From Kitasatospora sp. GAS204B (GTDB lineage Bacteria > Actinomycetota > Actinomycetes > Streptomycetales > Streptomycetaceae), in assembly GCF_029892155.1 (NCBI RefSeq), contig NZ_JARZAG010000013.1, positions 124,001 through 188,000 of the forward strand: DNA of 64,000 bases, written 5' to 3'. Every line of letters starts with the position of its first letter. Within the stretch, counting starts at the first letter, position 1. The notes under the pieces were generated by a model. It was given only the letters and a program-made list of their open reading frames with translations, did no database searches and had not been told where the DNA came from. Below are positions 1 to 9,219 of the stretch, piece after piece. Position numbers and translations under genes: made by a program.

Positions 1-39
1 ACCGAGCGGATGAAGAAGCTCATCACCGAGCAGGCCTGA
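1..39 (+). CDS. C-terminal end of an upstream gene (partial)
   Basis: The first 13 codons of the window read TERMKKLITEQA and then TGA at 37-39. This is in the same direction as the next gene, which starts 32 bases later behind a GGAGAGAG-type ribosome site. The tail is too short to assign a family. It is called a gene end because of the codon pattern and the close spacing to a well-formed downstream start; it could be chance. Confidence 0.45.
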   Translation, partial: TERMKKLITEQA

Positions 40-71
40 CCAACCACCACACCGGAGCGAGGAGAGAGAGC

Positions 72-1082
72 ATGCGCGGCAAGGGCATCAACTACGACAC
101 CGGCTTCGCTCCGGGCGGCGGGCTCTCCCGGGAGGAGTTCGACCCGGCCGTGGTGCGCGAGGAACTGCGGGTGATCGCCGAGGAGTTGCACTGCACCGCA
201 GTGCGGATCAGCGGCGCCCATCCCGAACGGATGGAACTGGCGGCCGAGTTCGCCGCCGGGTACGGCCTGGAGGTGTGGTTCGCGCCGTTCCCCTGCGACC
301 TGGCGGCCGAGGAGCTGCTGCCGTACTTCGCGGACAGCGCCCGCCGGGCCGAGCACATCCGGTCGCTGGGCGCCGAGGTGGTGCTGGTGCTGGGCTGCGA
401 ACTCTCGCTGTTCGCCGCCGGGTTCCTGCCCGGCGGCGAGTTCGGCGCCCGGCTGGCCGCGCTCGGCAGCACCGATCCGGCGGTGCGCGCGAGCCTCGGG
501 AACGTGGGGTCCGAGCTCAACGCCTTCCTGGCCCGGGCCGCCGGGGTGGCCCGCGAGCACTTCCACGGACGGCTGAGCTACGCCTCGGGCGTCTGGGAGC
601 GGATCGACTGGACCCCCTTCGACCTGGTCGGCGTGGACGCCTACCGGGACGCGGACAACGCCGGACGGTACCGGGAGCAGCTGCGGCACGAGTTCCGGCA
701 CGGAAAGCCGGTGGTGGTCACCGAGTTCGGCTGCTGCGCCTACCAGGGCGCCGGCGACCGGGGCGCCATGGGCTGGGCGATCACCGAGGACGACGCCGAG
801 CAGCCCTACGTCACCGAGGAGTTGGTCCGGGACGAGGAGGAGCAGGTGCGCTACCTCCGGGAGCTGCTGGCGGTCTTCGAGGAGGAGGGCGTGGACAGCG
901 CCTTCTGGTTCACCTTCGCCCACTACCGGGCGCCGCACCGCGAGGAGCCCCGCCACGACCTGGACCTCGGGTCCTACGGCGTGGTCGCGCTGCTGCCGCC
1001 CGAGGCGCCGCAGGCCCGGCCGGGGCTGGGCTGGCGGCCGAAGCGGGTCTTCGCGGCGCTGGCCGAGGCGTACCGGGTCTGA
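72..1082 (+). CDS. Conserved hypothetical protein, TIM-barrel glycosidase-like
   Basis: A 336-residue cytoplasmic protein with no signal peptide. It opens MRGKGINYDTGF, and the ATG follows a GGAGAGAGAG ribosome site by a few bases. The alternation of strand-like hydrophobic segments and helices, a central DLVGVDAYRD segment and a late VVTEFGCCAYQG segment recall the beta-strand 7 glutamate region of clan A glycoside hydrolases. I infer a (beta/alpha)8 fold; the glutamate in VTEFG would be the candidate nucleophile. Relatives in Streptomyces are generally left as hypothetical or mislabelled abortive-infection proteins. No substrate can be deduced. A strong hairpin terminator follows immediately at 1102-1140. 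Confidence 0.75.
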   Translation: MRGKGINYDTGFAPGGGLSREEFDPAVVREELRVIAEELHCTAVRISGAHPERMELAAEFAAGYGLEVWFAPFPCDLAAEELLPYFADSARRAEHIRSLGAEVVLVLGCELSLFAAGFLPGGEFGARLAALGSTDPAVRASLGNVGSELNAFLARAAGVAREHFHGRLSYASGVWERIDWTPFDLVGVDAYRDADNAGRYREQLRHEFRHGKPVVVTEFGCCAYQGAGDRGAMGWAITEDDAEQPYVTEELVRDEEEQVRYLRELLAVFEEEGVDSAFWFTFAHYRAPHREEPRHDLDLGSYGVVALLPPEAPQARPGLGWRPKRVFAALAEAYRV

Positions 1083-1101
1083 GCCGTCCGGCTCGGACCC
1101 G

Positions 1102-1140
1102 GCAGTGGCCCGCTCCGCCGGGGGCGGAGCGGGCCACTGC
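1102..1140. terminator. Bidirectional hairpin terminator
   Basis: A perfect 18-bp inverted repeat (arms 1102-1119 and 1123-1140, GCAGTGGCCCGCTCCGCC and its complement) encloses a GGG loop. It sits between two convergent genes ending at 1082 and 1152. There is no U-tract, as is common in actinomycetes, so it can serve both strands. Confidence 0.8.
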
Positions 1141-1151
1141 TCGGTTCCTGG

Positions 1152-2639
1152 TTACGCGCCCGGGTCGGCCTGGACCGGGATCGGGTGCGTGGTGGTGCCG
1201 GCGGCCGGCCTGGCCGGCCGGTCGGCCTCCTGCCCCGCCTCGGTGGCCGGGTTCATCGAGCCGAGCAGCTGGCGGGCGAGCCCGAGGCCGGTGCCGCCCA
1301 TGGTGAGCGCCTTGGCGAACATCTCGCCCATCCCCTCGGCGCCGTTGAGCAGCACCATGTGCTCGACGTTGCCGAAGGCCTCGGCACCCGCCCGGACGAT
1401 TTCCGGCCAGTTCTCCGCCAACTGCTGGGCGACCACGGCCTCCTGGTTCTCGGCCAGCGCGGCCGCCCGGGCCTTGATCGCCTCGGCCTCGGCCAGACCC
1501 AGCGCGCGGGCCGCCTCGGCCGTCGCCAGACCCTTGGCCTCGGCCGCCGCCGCCTCGGCCTGACCGGTCGCCTTGGTGGCCTCGGCGGAGGCGAGCCCCC
1601 GGGCCTTGGTCGCCTCGGCCTCGGCCTGCGCGGCGATCTTCACCCGGTTCGCCTCGGCCGCGGCCTTCAGCTCGGTCTCCCGGGCCTGCGCCTCGGCCGC
1701 CGAGATCCGCGCGTCGCGGTCGGCCTCGGCCTTGGTGCGGGTCTCGTAGGCGCGGGCGTCGGCCGGCTTGCGCACCTCGGCCTGCAACTGCTGCTCCTTG
1801 CGGTGACCCTCCAACTCGGCGACCTTGGTCTCCTGGACCACGACCTCCTGCCGGGAGGCGGCCTGGGCCAGCGGCCCGGCCTGCAGCGCCCGGGCCGCCG
1901 CGGTATCCATCTCCGCCTGGTAACCAGCCTGCTGGATCCCCGAGTTGCGGGTCGCCTCGGCCTTGCGGGCGAAAGCCTCCTGCTCCGCCTCGGTGGCCTC
2001 GCGGTCGGCCGCCGCGGCGGCGATGCGGGCATCGCGCTGGACGGCGGCGGCGTGCGGGGCGGCCAGGTTCTTGATGTAGCCGGTGGGGTCCAGGATCTCC
2101 TGGATCTGCAACGAGTCGATGATCAGACCGAGCTTCTCCATCTCGGTGCCCGAGGCGGCCCGGGTCTCACCGGTCAGCCGCTCGCGGTCCCGGATCATCT
2201 CCTCGACGGTCAGCCCGCCGACGATGGAGCGCAGGTGTCCGGCGAAGACGTTGTGGACCCGCTGGCCCATCATCTTCTGCTGGTCCAGGAAGCGTCGGGC
2301 GGCGTTGGCGATCGACACCGTGTCGTCGCCGACCTTGAAGATCACCACACCCTTGACCTGGACCGGAATCCCCTGGCTGGTCACGCACTCGACGTCCAGG
2401 TCGGCCTCGTTGAGGTCGAGCGAGAGCTTGCGGACCACCTGGATGCCAGGCGTGACGAGCGTCCCCCGCCCGGTCACCACCCGGAATCCGAGCCCGTCGG
2501 CGAGCCCCTCGGTGCGGTGCCTGGAACCGGAGATGATCAGTGCCTCATTCGGCTCGGCGACCCGCCAGCACAGCTTGAAGAGCACGATCAGGACCACGAT
2601 GGCCGCGGCGACGATCCCCGCGATGGTGCCGATCAACAT
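1152..2639 (-). CDS. Flotillin/SPFH-domain membrane scaffold protein
   Basis: A 495-residue protein starting MLIGTIAGIVAAAIVVLIVL, a single N-terminal membrane segment (about residues 2-22). An SPFH/Band 7 domain follows (about 25-200, including RVAEPNEALIISG and a Q-rich oligomerisation part). Next comes a very long alanine/glutamate-rich coiled coil (about 200-430) with repeated AEA-type units, then a short flexible C-terminus. Length and layout match bacterial flotillins (YuaG/FloT-like), which organise membrane microdomains. A small OB-fold-like protein is encoded 221 bases upstream on the same strand, recalling the usual NfeD-flotillin partnership. The coiled coil makes the opposite strand open in several frames; those are shadows. 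Confidence 0.9.
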   Translation of the reverse strand: MLIGTIAGIVAAAIVVLIVLFKLCWRVAEPNEALIISGSRHRTEGLADGLGFRVVTGRGTLVTPGIQVVRKLSLDLNEADLDVECVTSQGIPVQVKGVVIFKVGDDTVSIANAARRFLDQQKMMGQRVHNVFAGHLRSIVGGLTVEEMIRDRERLTGETRAASGTEMEKLGLIIDSLQIQEILDPTGYIKNLAAPHAAAVQRDARIAAAAADREATEAEQEAFARKAEATRNSGIQQAGYQAEMDTAAARALQAGPLAQAASRQEVVVQETKVAELEGHRKEQQLQAEVRKPADARAYETRTKAEADRDARISAAEAQARETELKAAAEANRVKIAAQAEAEATKARGLASAEATKATGQAEAAAAEAKGLATAEAARALGLAEAEAIKARAAALAENQEAVVAQQLAENWPEIVRAGAEAFGNVEHMVLLNGAEGMGEMFAKALTMGGTGLGLARQLLGSMNPATEAGQEADRPARPAAGTTTHPIPVQADPGA

Positions 2640-2774
2640 CGGCCGTATCCCCCTTCAGAGCACACCGCTCCGTGGCTGCGCTCGGTTGTGCAGGATTGCG
2701 CGGAACGCGGTGGCGAGTCGAGATTGTGCGCCTGTTTCGATCACATGGGAAGTCTGACGCGGCGTGTCCGACAC

Positions 2775-2787
2775 ACCTGTCACAGGT
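2775..2787. promoter_or_regulatory. 13-bp palindrome upstream of the flotillin gene
   Basis: ACCTGT-C-ACAGGT is a perfect 6-1-6 inverted repeat in the 221-base gap between the small protein gene (ends 2861) and the flotillin start (2639). The position about 135 bases before the flotillin start fits an operator, but no regulator is identified. The remainder of the gap shows nothing else I recognise. Confidence 0.35.
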
Positions 2788-2860
2788 CGTCACCCGGCGT
2801 GGCCGGCGGCGGCCGGAAAGCGACGCAGTGTGGCGCCCGACCTCCCGTGGTCGCCGCGGT

Positions 2861-3067
2861 TCAGGACAGGGCGGGGGCCACGTAGACCGTGCGCGGTGGC
2901 TGGTACTCGACCACCACGACCTGGGTGCCGACCGGCAACGGCTCACCCGGCAGCGCAAGGTAGGCGAGGAAGGCTTCGCTGCCCTGACGCTCCGGCACCA
3001 GCAGCATCACCTCACCGACCAGCCCCGTTCCCACCTTGCCGGTCACCCGTCCCGTGTAGCCGATCAT
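2861..3067 (-). CDS. Small NfeD/OB-fold-like protein beside flotillin
   Basis: A 68-residue protein, MIGYTGRVTGKVGTGLVGEV at the start, ending VYVAPALS. The open frame extends far upstream, but the ATG at 3067 is preceded by GGGGGGAGC, a good ribosome site, and only this part looks like protein. The short beta-rich pattern (Gly-x-Val turns, VGTQVVVVEYQPPRTVYV) resembles the C-terminal OB-fold of NfeD proteins, usual partners of flotillins; no membrane segment is present. It lies upstream of and codirectional with the flotillin gene, so a shared role at the membrane is likely. The NfeD link is inferred from pattern and context. Confidence 0.7.
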   Translation of the reverse strand: MIGYTGRVTGKVGTGLVGEVMLLVPERQGSEAFLAYLALPGEPLPVGTQVVVVEYQPPRTVYVAPALS

Positions 3068-3239
3068 CCGACCGCTCCCCCCGTTGCGTTCCCGTGGTCC
3101 TGCCGATCTCCCAGTCTGGCGCACCGTCCGATCGGCGCCCCTGCCGGGCCGCTCCGCGTTGTACGACCCCCTACTGGACCACCGCCCGAGGCTCCGGCTA
3201 CCGTTGGCACATCTTTGGGCAGGCAAGTCCGCCTGCCAA

Positions 3240-3357
3240 CGGGAGCTCGGAGCACCGGGCTGAGAGGGCGCTGAAGGGCCCGTGGCCGTCACCTGGCCAT
3301 GGACCGACCGCTGCGTCGACCGCAGGAACCTGGACCGGGTAATGCCGGCGTAGGGAG
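3240..3357 (+). promoter_or_regulatory. TPP riboswitch (THI element) controlling thiC
   Basis: The leader of thiC contains the conserved THI-box pieces in order: GGGCTGAGA at 3257-3265, and an ACCGGGTAATGCCGGCGTAGGGA block at about 3334-3356, 12 bases before the thiC ATG. These match the pyrimidine- and pyrophosphate-binding arms of thiamine pyrophosphate riboswitches. Closeness to the start codon and the AGAAGG site suggests control by hiding the ribosome site. The P1 limits are estimated by eye. Confidence 0.92.
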
Positions 3358-3368
3358 TAGAAGGTCTG

Positions 3369-5192
<1,824 letters not shown>

Positions 5193-5208
5193 TCCGGGAG
5201 CCACAGCA

Positions 5209-5252
5209 GGCGCTGTACTGGGAGGTCGGAGGGGAGCTCCCAGTACAGCGCC
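5209..5252 (+). terminator. thiC terminator hairpin
   Basis: A perfect 16-bp inverted repeat, GGCGCTGTACTGGGAG (5209-5224) and its complement (5237-5252), with a 12-base loop, lies just after the thiC stop. Only a weak T-containing tail follows. Confidence 0.8.
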
Positions 5253-5360
5253 GTGTCATATGCCGGGCCCGGTGCGCGGTGGCGATTGCCCCGATCCGGT
5301 CGGATGCGCCCAGACGGGGAACAGGCGCATCGTTTCTGCGGCCTCTTCGTTTCCCGGAAT

Positions 5361-5792
5361 ATGAGCGCTCTAAGGAACCCGCTCGGCGAAATGCCGCACC
5401 TGGGCGGAGACAGCGGCCCCGCCACCGTGGCCGAACGCTGCCATGCCGCGAGCGGCCTGATCAGGACCACACTCGGAGAGCTGCGCGAGGAGCTCGGTTA
5501 CGGACGGCTCGGCAGGTGCGTTCTGGAGGAGACGGCCGAGAGCCTGACCCTGGAGGGGCTCGGCTGGTTCCCGGCCTGGCGCCTGTCGGCGAAGAACGAC
5601 AGGCCGCACAAGGACCAGGAGCTGTGGGTGTTCGCGCGGGACGGCGGCCTTCGGTGTCAGATCATCTGCGCCATCCAGGAGCCTGACGGCTGCGATGTCC
5701 CCGCGGTCCTGGACGGGCTGCTCAACGGTCGGCCCCAGGATCTCTCCCCGGAGGACAAACTCGGCCTGATCCGCGAGATCCTCGACCTCTGA
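5361..5792 (+). CDS. Hypothetical protein, unknown family
   Basis: A 143-residue soluble protein if started at the ATG at 5361 (MSALRNPLGEMPHLGG), preceded by CCCGGAAT; an in-frame start at 5253 would add 36 residues that look non-coding and overlap the thiC terminator edge, so the shorter form is preferred. The middle (TLGELREELGYGRLGRCVLEE) is helix-rich, followed by strand-like segments ELWVFARDGG and LRCQIICAIQEPDG and a C-terminal helix. No family is recognised. It stands alone between thiC and an AT-richer gap, in a stretch that looks accessory. Confidence 0.55.
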   Translation: MSALRNPLGEMPHLGGDSGPATVAERCHAASGLIRTTLGELREELGYGRLGRCVLEETAESLTLEGLGWFPAWRLSAKNDRPHKDQELWVFARDGGLRCQIICAIQEPDGCDVPAVLDGLLNGRPQDLSPEDKLGLIREILDL

Positions 5793-6132
5793 CCCGGCCT
5801 GATACTCCCCTCGACCTCGCGATTGTTTCCTGAACTGACTTTGGTTCCAAGGAACTTGATTACTCAACAGGGGAAATTCAGTGAGCACATCACCCGTTTG
5901 GATTTTTAACGGACCATCAGACCTTCGAGGCCATTAGTGTGCAGACGAGTGAGTGATGGCACGTCACTGCCACGGCAGGCAACAGCTCAGCGATCTCCCA
6001 TCCGGTGAGATCTGTGAGCAGGATCGACATGCCGACCGGAATCCTGCGGCTTGACCAGAACTCACCACGTCAGCTCGGAGCCTCCGCAGCGGGGAGTCCG
6101 AGTTCAACGGCGGCAAGAAAGGTCTTGCTCTT
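5793..6132. other. Intergenic gap, 340 bases, AT-richer
   Basis: No gene is supported here. The first half is clearly less GC-rich than its surroundings and carries a small perfect palindrome GTTCC-AA-GGAAC at 5844-5855. The 3' part leads into a GAAAGG ribosome site for the surface-protein gene at 6133. I searched for a c-di-AMP (ydaO) or similar riboswitch by eye and did not see one. Confidence 0.5.
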
Positions 6133-8085
6133 ATGGCAGTGGATGTCATCGTGTCCGCTCCCCCCGGCCGACGGCGCGGACGCACTCGGATCAGGGAAGC
6201 TCTCATCCTGCTCCCCGGATTGGCGTTGCTGGCAACGGGAGTTCTGCATCCCGGCCTCGCGCACGCCGCGGAGGCACCCGTGACGCTGGGAACCGACACC
6301 AGTTACGCGGTTCTGGGCGGTTCAACGGTCACCAACACGGGGCCCAGTGTGATCAACGGCGACCTGGGGCTCAGCCCGGGTTCCTCCGTGACGGGCTTTC
6401 CGCCGGGCATCGTCAACGGCGCGCAGCACGTCGGTGACGCGCCCGCCCTGCAGGCACAGTCGGACCTGGTCATCGCGTACGACGACGCGGCCGGCCGAGC
6501 GCCCACGGCCAGCGTCGCGGGTGACCTGGTCGGACAGACACTGACATCCGGCGTCTACAAGTCCACCGGGCCACTGGGACTGACCGGGACCGTGACACTG
6601 GACGCCCAGGGCGATCCCAGCGCGGTCTTCATCTTCCAGATCGCCTCGACCCTGATCACCGGCTCGGCGAGCAACGTCAGCCTCATCAACGGGGCACAGG
6701 CCTGCAACGTGTTCTGGCAGGTGGGGAGTTCCGCCACCATCGGGACCAATTCCTTCTTCAAGGGCAACATCCTGGCCCTGACCTCCATCGCGGCACAGAC
6801 CGGCACCGTGATCGAGGGCCGGGCCCTGGCGCGTAATGGCGCGGTCACGCTGGACACCAACACCATTACGAGGGCGGCCTGCACCGTCGGTCCGCCCGGG
6901 CCGCCCGGCCCGAGCGGACCGGCCGGACCCAGTGGACCCGCCGGCCCGACGGGCTCGCCCGGCCCGACGGGTGCACCCGGCGCGCCCGGCGCCAATGGTT
7001 CGCCCGGTGCTCCGGGTGCTCCCGGGCCCAACGGCGCACCCGGCGTCGCCGGCTCACCCGGTGCTCCCGGTGCGGCCGGTCCGAACGGCGCGCCCGGTGC
7101 GCCCGGCTCCCCCGGCCCCAACGGTGCGCCTGGCACCAACGGCTCCCCCGGTGCACCTGGCGCCAACGGTGCTCCCGGTGCTCCGGGCGCTCCGGGCGCT
7201 GCCGGGCCCAACGGCGCTCCCGGTGCCAACGGCCTGCCCGGCGCCAACGGCGCACCTGGTGCTCCCGGCCCCAACGGCGCACCCGGAGCCAACGGGTCAC
7301 CCGGCGCCAACGGCGCTCCAGGGGCCAACGGCCTGCCCGGAGCCAACGGCTCACCTGGTGCTCCCGGCCCCAGCGGCGCACCCGGCCCGAACGGCCTGCC
7401 CGGAGCCAACGGCGCTCCAGGGGCCAACGGCCTGCCCGGAGCCAACGGCTCCCCCGGTGCTCCCGGCGCCAACGGTGCACCCGGCCCGAACGGCCTGCCC
7501 GGAGCCAACGGCTCGCCCGGAGCCAACGGCGCACCCGGCCCCAACGGCCTGCCCGGAGCCAATGGCTCCCCCGGCGCCAACGGCCTGCCCGGTGCCAACG
7601 GCGCACCTGGTGCTCCCGGTGCTCCCGGCCCCAACGGGCTGCCAGGCGCCAACGGCGCTCCCGGGGCCAACGGCGCACCCGGGGCTCCCGGGGCTCCCGG
7701 GGCTCCCGGGGCCAGCGGTGCTCCCGGTGCTCCCGGAGCTCCCGGCCCGGCCGGACCGGCTGGGCCTGCCGGACCCCCTGGACCCGCCGGCCCTCCCCAG
7801 ATTCCGGGGGAGCACGGCGGACATGGCCAGGGAGGCCCTGGACAGGGTGATCACGGGAAGGGCCAGGGCGGTCACGACCAGGGTGACCACGCGACGGGTC
7901 CGGGTGGTCACGACCAGGGTGACCACGGGCAGCATCCGAGCAAGTCGAAGCAAGAACTCGCTGCGACAGGCGCAGGTGAATCGATCGGCCTTGCAGTCGG
8001 CTCGCTGGTCATGCTGACGCTGGGAGGCTTGGCCATCTTCCTCATGAGGAGGAGCCGAGGAGGCGCAGCCGGCCGACGGCACTAG
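6133..8085 (+). CDS. Sortase-anchored ice-binding-like/collagen-like surface protein
   Basis: A 650-residue exported protein. A basic N-terminus and hydrophobic core end near AHAAEA (about residue 47), a signal peptide. Residues about 50-248 match the ice-binding-like (DUF3494) beta-helix fold: LGTDTSYAVLGGSTVTNTGP, GDLGLSPGSSV, GVYKSTGPLGLTGTVTLD, FIFQIASTL. From 253 to about 553 come roughly 100 uninterrupted Gly-X-Y triplets (GAPGAPGANG, GLPGANG), a collagen-like stalk. A Gly/His/Asp/Gln-rich spacer (about 555-605) leads to L609-A-A-T-G613, a hydrophobic segment and an RRSRGG tail: a class E sortase (LAXTG) sorting signal. Two such sortases lie at 56.2-58.1 kb. Likely a cell-surface adhesin or hyphal coat protein; actual ice binding is doubtful. 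Confidence 0.9.
   Translation: MAVDVIVSAPPGRRRGRTRIREALILLPGLALLATGVLHPGLAHAAEAPVTLGTDTSYAVLGGSTVTNTGPSVINGDLGLSPGSSVTGFPPGIVNGAQHVGDAPALQAQSDLVIAYDDAAGRAPTASVAGDLVGQTLTSGVYKSTGPLGLTGTVTLDAQGDPSAVFIFQIASTLITGSASNVSLINGAQACNVFWQVGSSATIGTNSFFKGNILALTSIAAQTGTVIEGRALARNGAVTLDTNTITRAACTVGPPGPPGPSGPAGPSGPAGPTGSPGPTGAPGAPGANGSPGAPGAPGPNGAPGVAGSPGAPGAAGPNGAPGAPGSPGPNGAPGTNGSPGAPGANGAPGAPGAPGAAGPNGAPGANGLPGANGAPGAPGPNGAPGANGSPGANGAPGANGLPGANGSPGAPGPSGAPGPNGLPGANGAPGANGLPGANGSPGAPGANGAPGPNGLPGANGSPGANGAPGPNGLPGANGSPGANGLPGANGAPGAPGAPGPNGLPGANGAPGANGAPGAPGAPGAPGASGAPGAPGAPGPAGPAGPAGPPGPAGPPQIPGEHGGHGQGGPGQGDHGKGQGGHDQGDHATGPGGHDQGDHGQHPSKSKQELAATGAGESIGLAVGSLVMLTLGGLAIFLMRRSRGGAAGRRH
6889..7795 (+). repeat. 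Collagen-like Gly-X-Y coding repeat, about 100 triplets
   Basis: About 900 bases encode continuous Gly-X-Y triplets, dominated by GAP, GAN, GLP and GSP. The 18-21 base units such as GGAGCCAACGGCCTGCCC recur with synonymous drift, so the array probably varies in copy number by recombination or slippage. The repetition also opens long reading frames on the other strand and in other frames, which are artefacts. Confidence 0.9.
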
Positions 8086-8114
8086 CCCATCAGGAGTCTG
8101 ACCGCAGGCTGCCG

Positions 8115-8151
8115 CCCGTGGCTCGGGAGTGTCATGCTCCCGAGCCACGGG
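8115..8151 (+). terminator. Terminator of the collagen-like gene
   Basis: A perfect 15-bp stem, CCCGTGGCTCGGGAG (8115-8129) with its complement at 8137-8151 and a 7-base loop, followed by CTTTG. It lies 30 bases after the stop codon and may also end transcripts entering from the right. Confidence 0.8.
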
Positions 8152-8161
8152 CTTTGCGGGG

Positions 8162-8438
8162 TCACCGTGCCACTGTCGGAGCGCCGCCCGGCCACGAGTC
8201 CAGGGAGACACTGGGCCCGTTGTTGAGGTAGCTGACCAAGGCCGTGTCCGTGGTGGCCACGGCCTTGGGCTGGGATGGCGTCGGTCCTCACCCACGCAAC
8301 CTCCGAGTGCTTCTCGGGTTCCCCGTTCGTGAGGTCACCCGACCACCGATGAGCGGCGAACACGACGGTCAAAAAGCCGTTGGGTGCCTCGACCCCTTGG
8401 GCTCCGTGGATCACGTGGGCCAAGAAGTCGGCAGCCAT
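8162..8438 (-). pseudogene. NUDIX hydrolase fragment, truncated and frameshifted
   Basis: On the minus strand from the ATG at 8438 the frame reads MAADFLAHVIHGAQGVEAPN and on to FAAHRWSGDL, EPEKHSEVAWVRTDAIPA, which resembles the C-terminal half of Streptomyces NUDIX hydrolases. After DAIPA the match continues only in another frame, VATTDTALVSYLNNGPSVSL then a stop at 8162-8164, so a one-base frameshift occurred near 8255. The NUDIX box itself should lie upstream of 8438 but is absent; that side is replaced by the promoter of the toxin-antitoxin pair. Hence a double-damaged remnant, probably cut by arrival of that pair or an associated deletion. Confidence 0.75.
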
Positions 8439-8448
8439 AACGGGCGTA

Positions 8449-8472
8449 GTATTACGTAGTAGAGGTATTACG
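8449..8472. promoter_or_regulatory. Direct repeat, probable antitoxin operator
   Basis: GTATTACG occurs twice, at 8449-8456 and 8465-8472, 16 bases apart, 17-40 bases before the antitoxin start. AbrB-type antitoxins usually repress their own operon by binding such repeats; the stretch is also AT-rich compared with its surroundings. The role is inferred. Confidence 0.45.
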
Positions 8473-8489
8473 GGATACCGGAGGCTGCG

Positions 8490-8717
8490 ATGCGACTCAA
8501 CAGCAAGGGGCAGGTCACCATCCCTGCGGACCTCCGCGAGAAGTGCGGTCTGCGCCCCGGCGATGAGGTGGACGTGATCGAGGAGGGCGGCGTCCTGCGG
8601 ATAGTGCGCCGGGTCGGGGACGCCACCCATGGGCAGCGGCTGGCACGGCGGATGAGGGGCAGCGCCGCCACCGGTATGTCCACCGACGAGATCATGGGAC
8701 TGCTACGTGGCGAGTAG
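8490..8717 (+). CDS. AbrB/MazE-type antitoxin
   Basis: A 75-residue DNA-binding antitoxin. MRLNSKGQVTIPADLREKCG and LRPGDEVDVIEEGGVLRI form the swapped-hairpin SpoVT/AbrB domain (residues 1-45). The C-terminal tail (GQRLARRMRGSA, STDEIMGLLRGE) would occupy the toxin groove. It overlaps the PIN toxin gene by 11 bases, typical of coupled toxin-antitoxin pairs. Upstream direct repeats suggest self-repression. Confidence 0.9.
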   Translation: MRLNSKGQVTIPADLREKCGLRPGDEVDVIEEGGVLRIVRRVGDATHGQRLARRMRGSAATGMSTDEIMGLLRGE

Positions 8718-9153
8718 CCGGCTGACGTTGGTGGAGCGGGGCCGGGACCGACCGGTGACGCTGGTTGATTCGTGTGTGCTGCTGGATCTGATGACGGACG
8801 ATCCCTCCTGGGCCGACTGGTCCGAGGCTGAGCTGGCCAAGGCTCAGGACGCGGGGCAGGTCGTGATCAATCCGATCGTGTACGCGGAGGTTTCGGTGGC
8901 CTACGCGGCGATCGAGGACCTGGACGCGGTGCTGCCTGCTGCGGAGTTCACCCGCGAACCGCTGCCTTACGAGGCGGGGTTCCTGGCTGGGAAGGCATTT
9001 CTGCAGTACCGGAAGCGGGGCGGTCAGAAGACCGCGCCGCTGCCCGACTTCTACATCGGTGCGCATGCTGCTGTCCGGGGCTATCGGCTGCTCACCCGCG
9101 ATGCCGCGCGCTACCGCACCTACTTTCCGACCATCGAGCTGCTCTGTCCCTGA
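8707..9153 (+). CDS. VapC-like PIN-domain ribonuclease toxin
   Basis: A 148-residue protein with GTG start overlapping the antitoxin. The PIN fold is evident: TLVDSCVLLDLM (first acidic residue D21), VINPIVYAEVSVAY (conserved glutamate), PLPDFYIGAHAAV (aspartate) and LLTRDAARYRTYFP (last aspartate). PIN toxins cleave RNA, often tRNA, using metal held by these acids, and the AbrB partner blocks them. The key acidic residues all appear present, so it should be active. The pair replaced or abuts a broken NUDIX gene. Confidence 0.9.
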   Translation: MASSRLTLVERGRDRPVTLVDSCVLLDLMTDDPSWADWSEAELAKAQDAGQVVINPIVYAEVSVAYAAIEDLDAVLPAAEFTREPLPYEAGFLAGKAFLQYRKRGGQKTAPLPDFYIGAHAAVRGYRLLTRDAARYRTYFPTIELLCP

Positions 9154-9219
9154 CCGGGTTTGCTGCCGGTCACGGTGTGTCGCACCGCAACCCGTCCTGC
9201 GCCCAGCATCCTGAGCGGC

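Noticed and set aside
1185..2885. 566-codon plus-strand frame across the flotillin gene.
   Set aside because: Arg/Gly/Leu-rich shadow of the alanine/glutamate coiled coil; no recognisable domain.
5793..6132. Possible cyclic-dinucleotide or other riboswitch before the surface-protein gene.
   Set aside because: The expected conserved blocks were not found; only a small palindrome is present.
6555..7670. Long minus-strand frame rich in GAPGxP-like units opposite the collagen-like gene, and further frames on both strands.
   Set aside because: They are mirror products of the Gly-X-Y coding repeat; the plus-strand frame has the signal peptide, folded domain and sorting signal.
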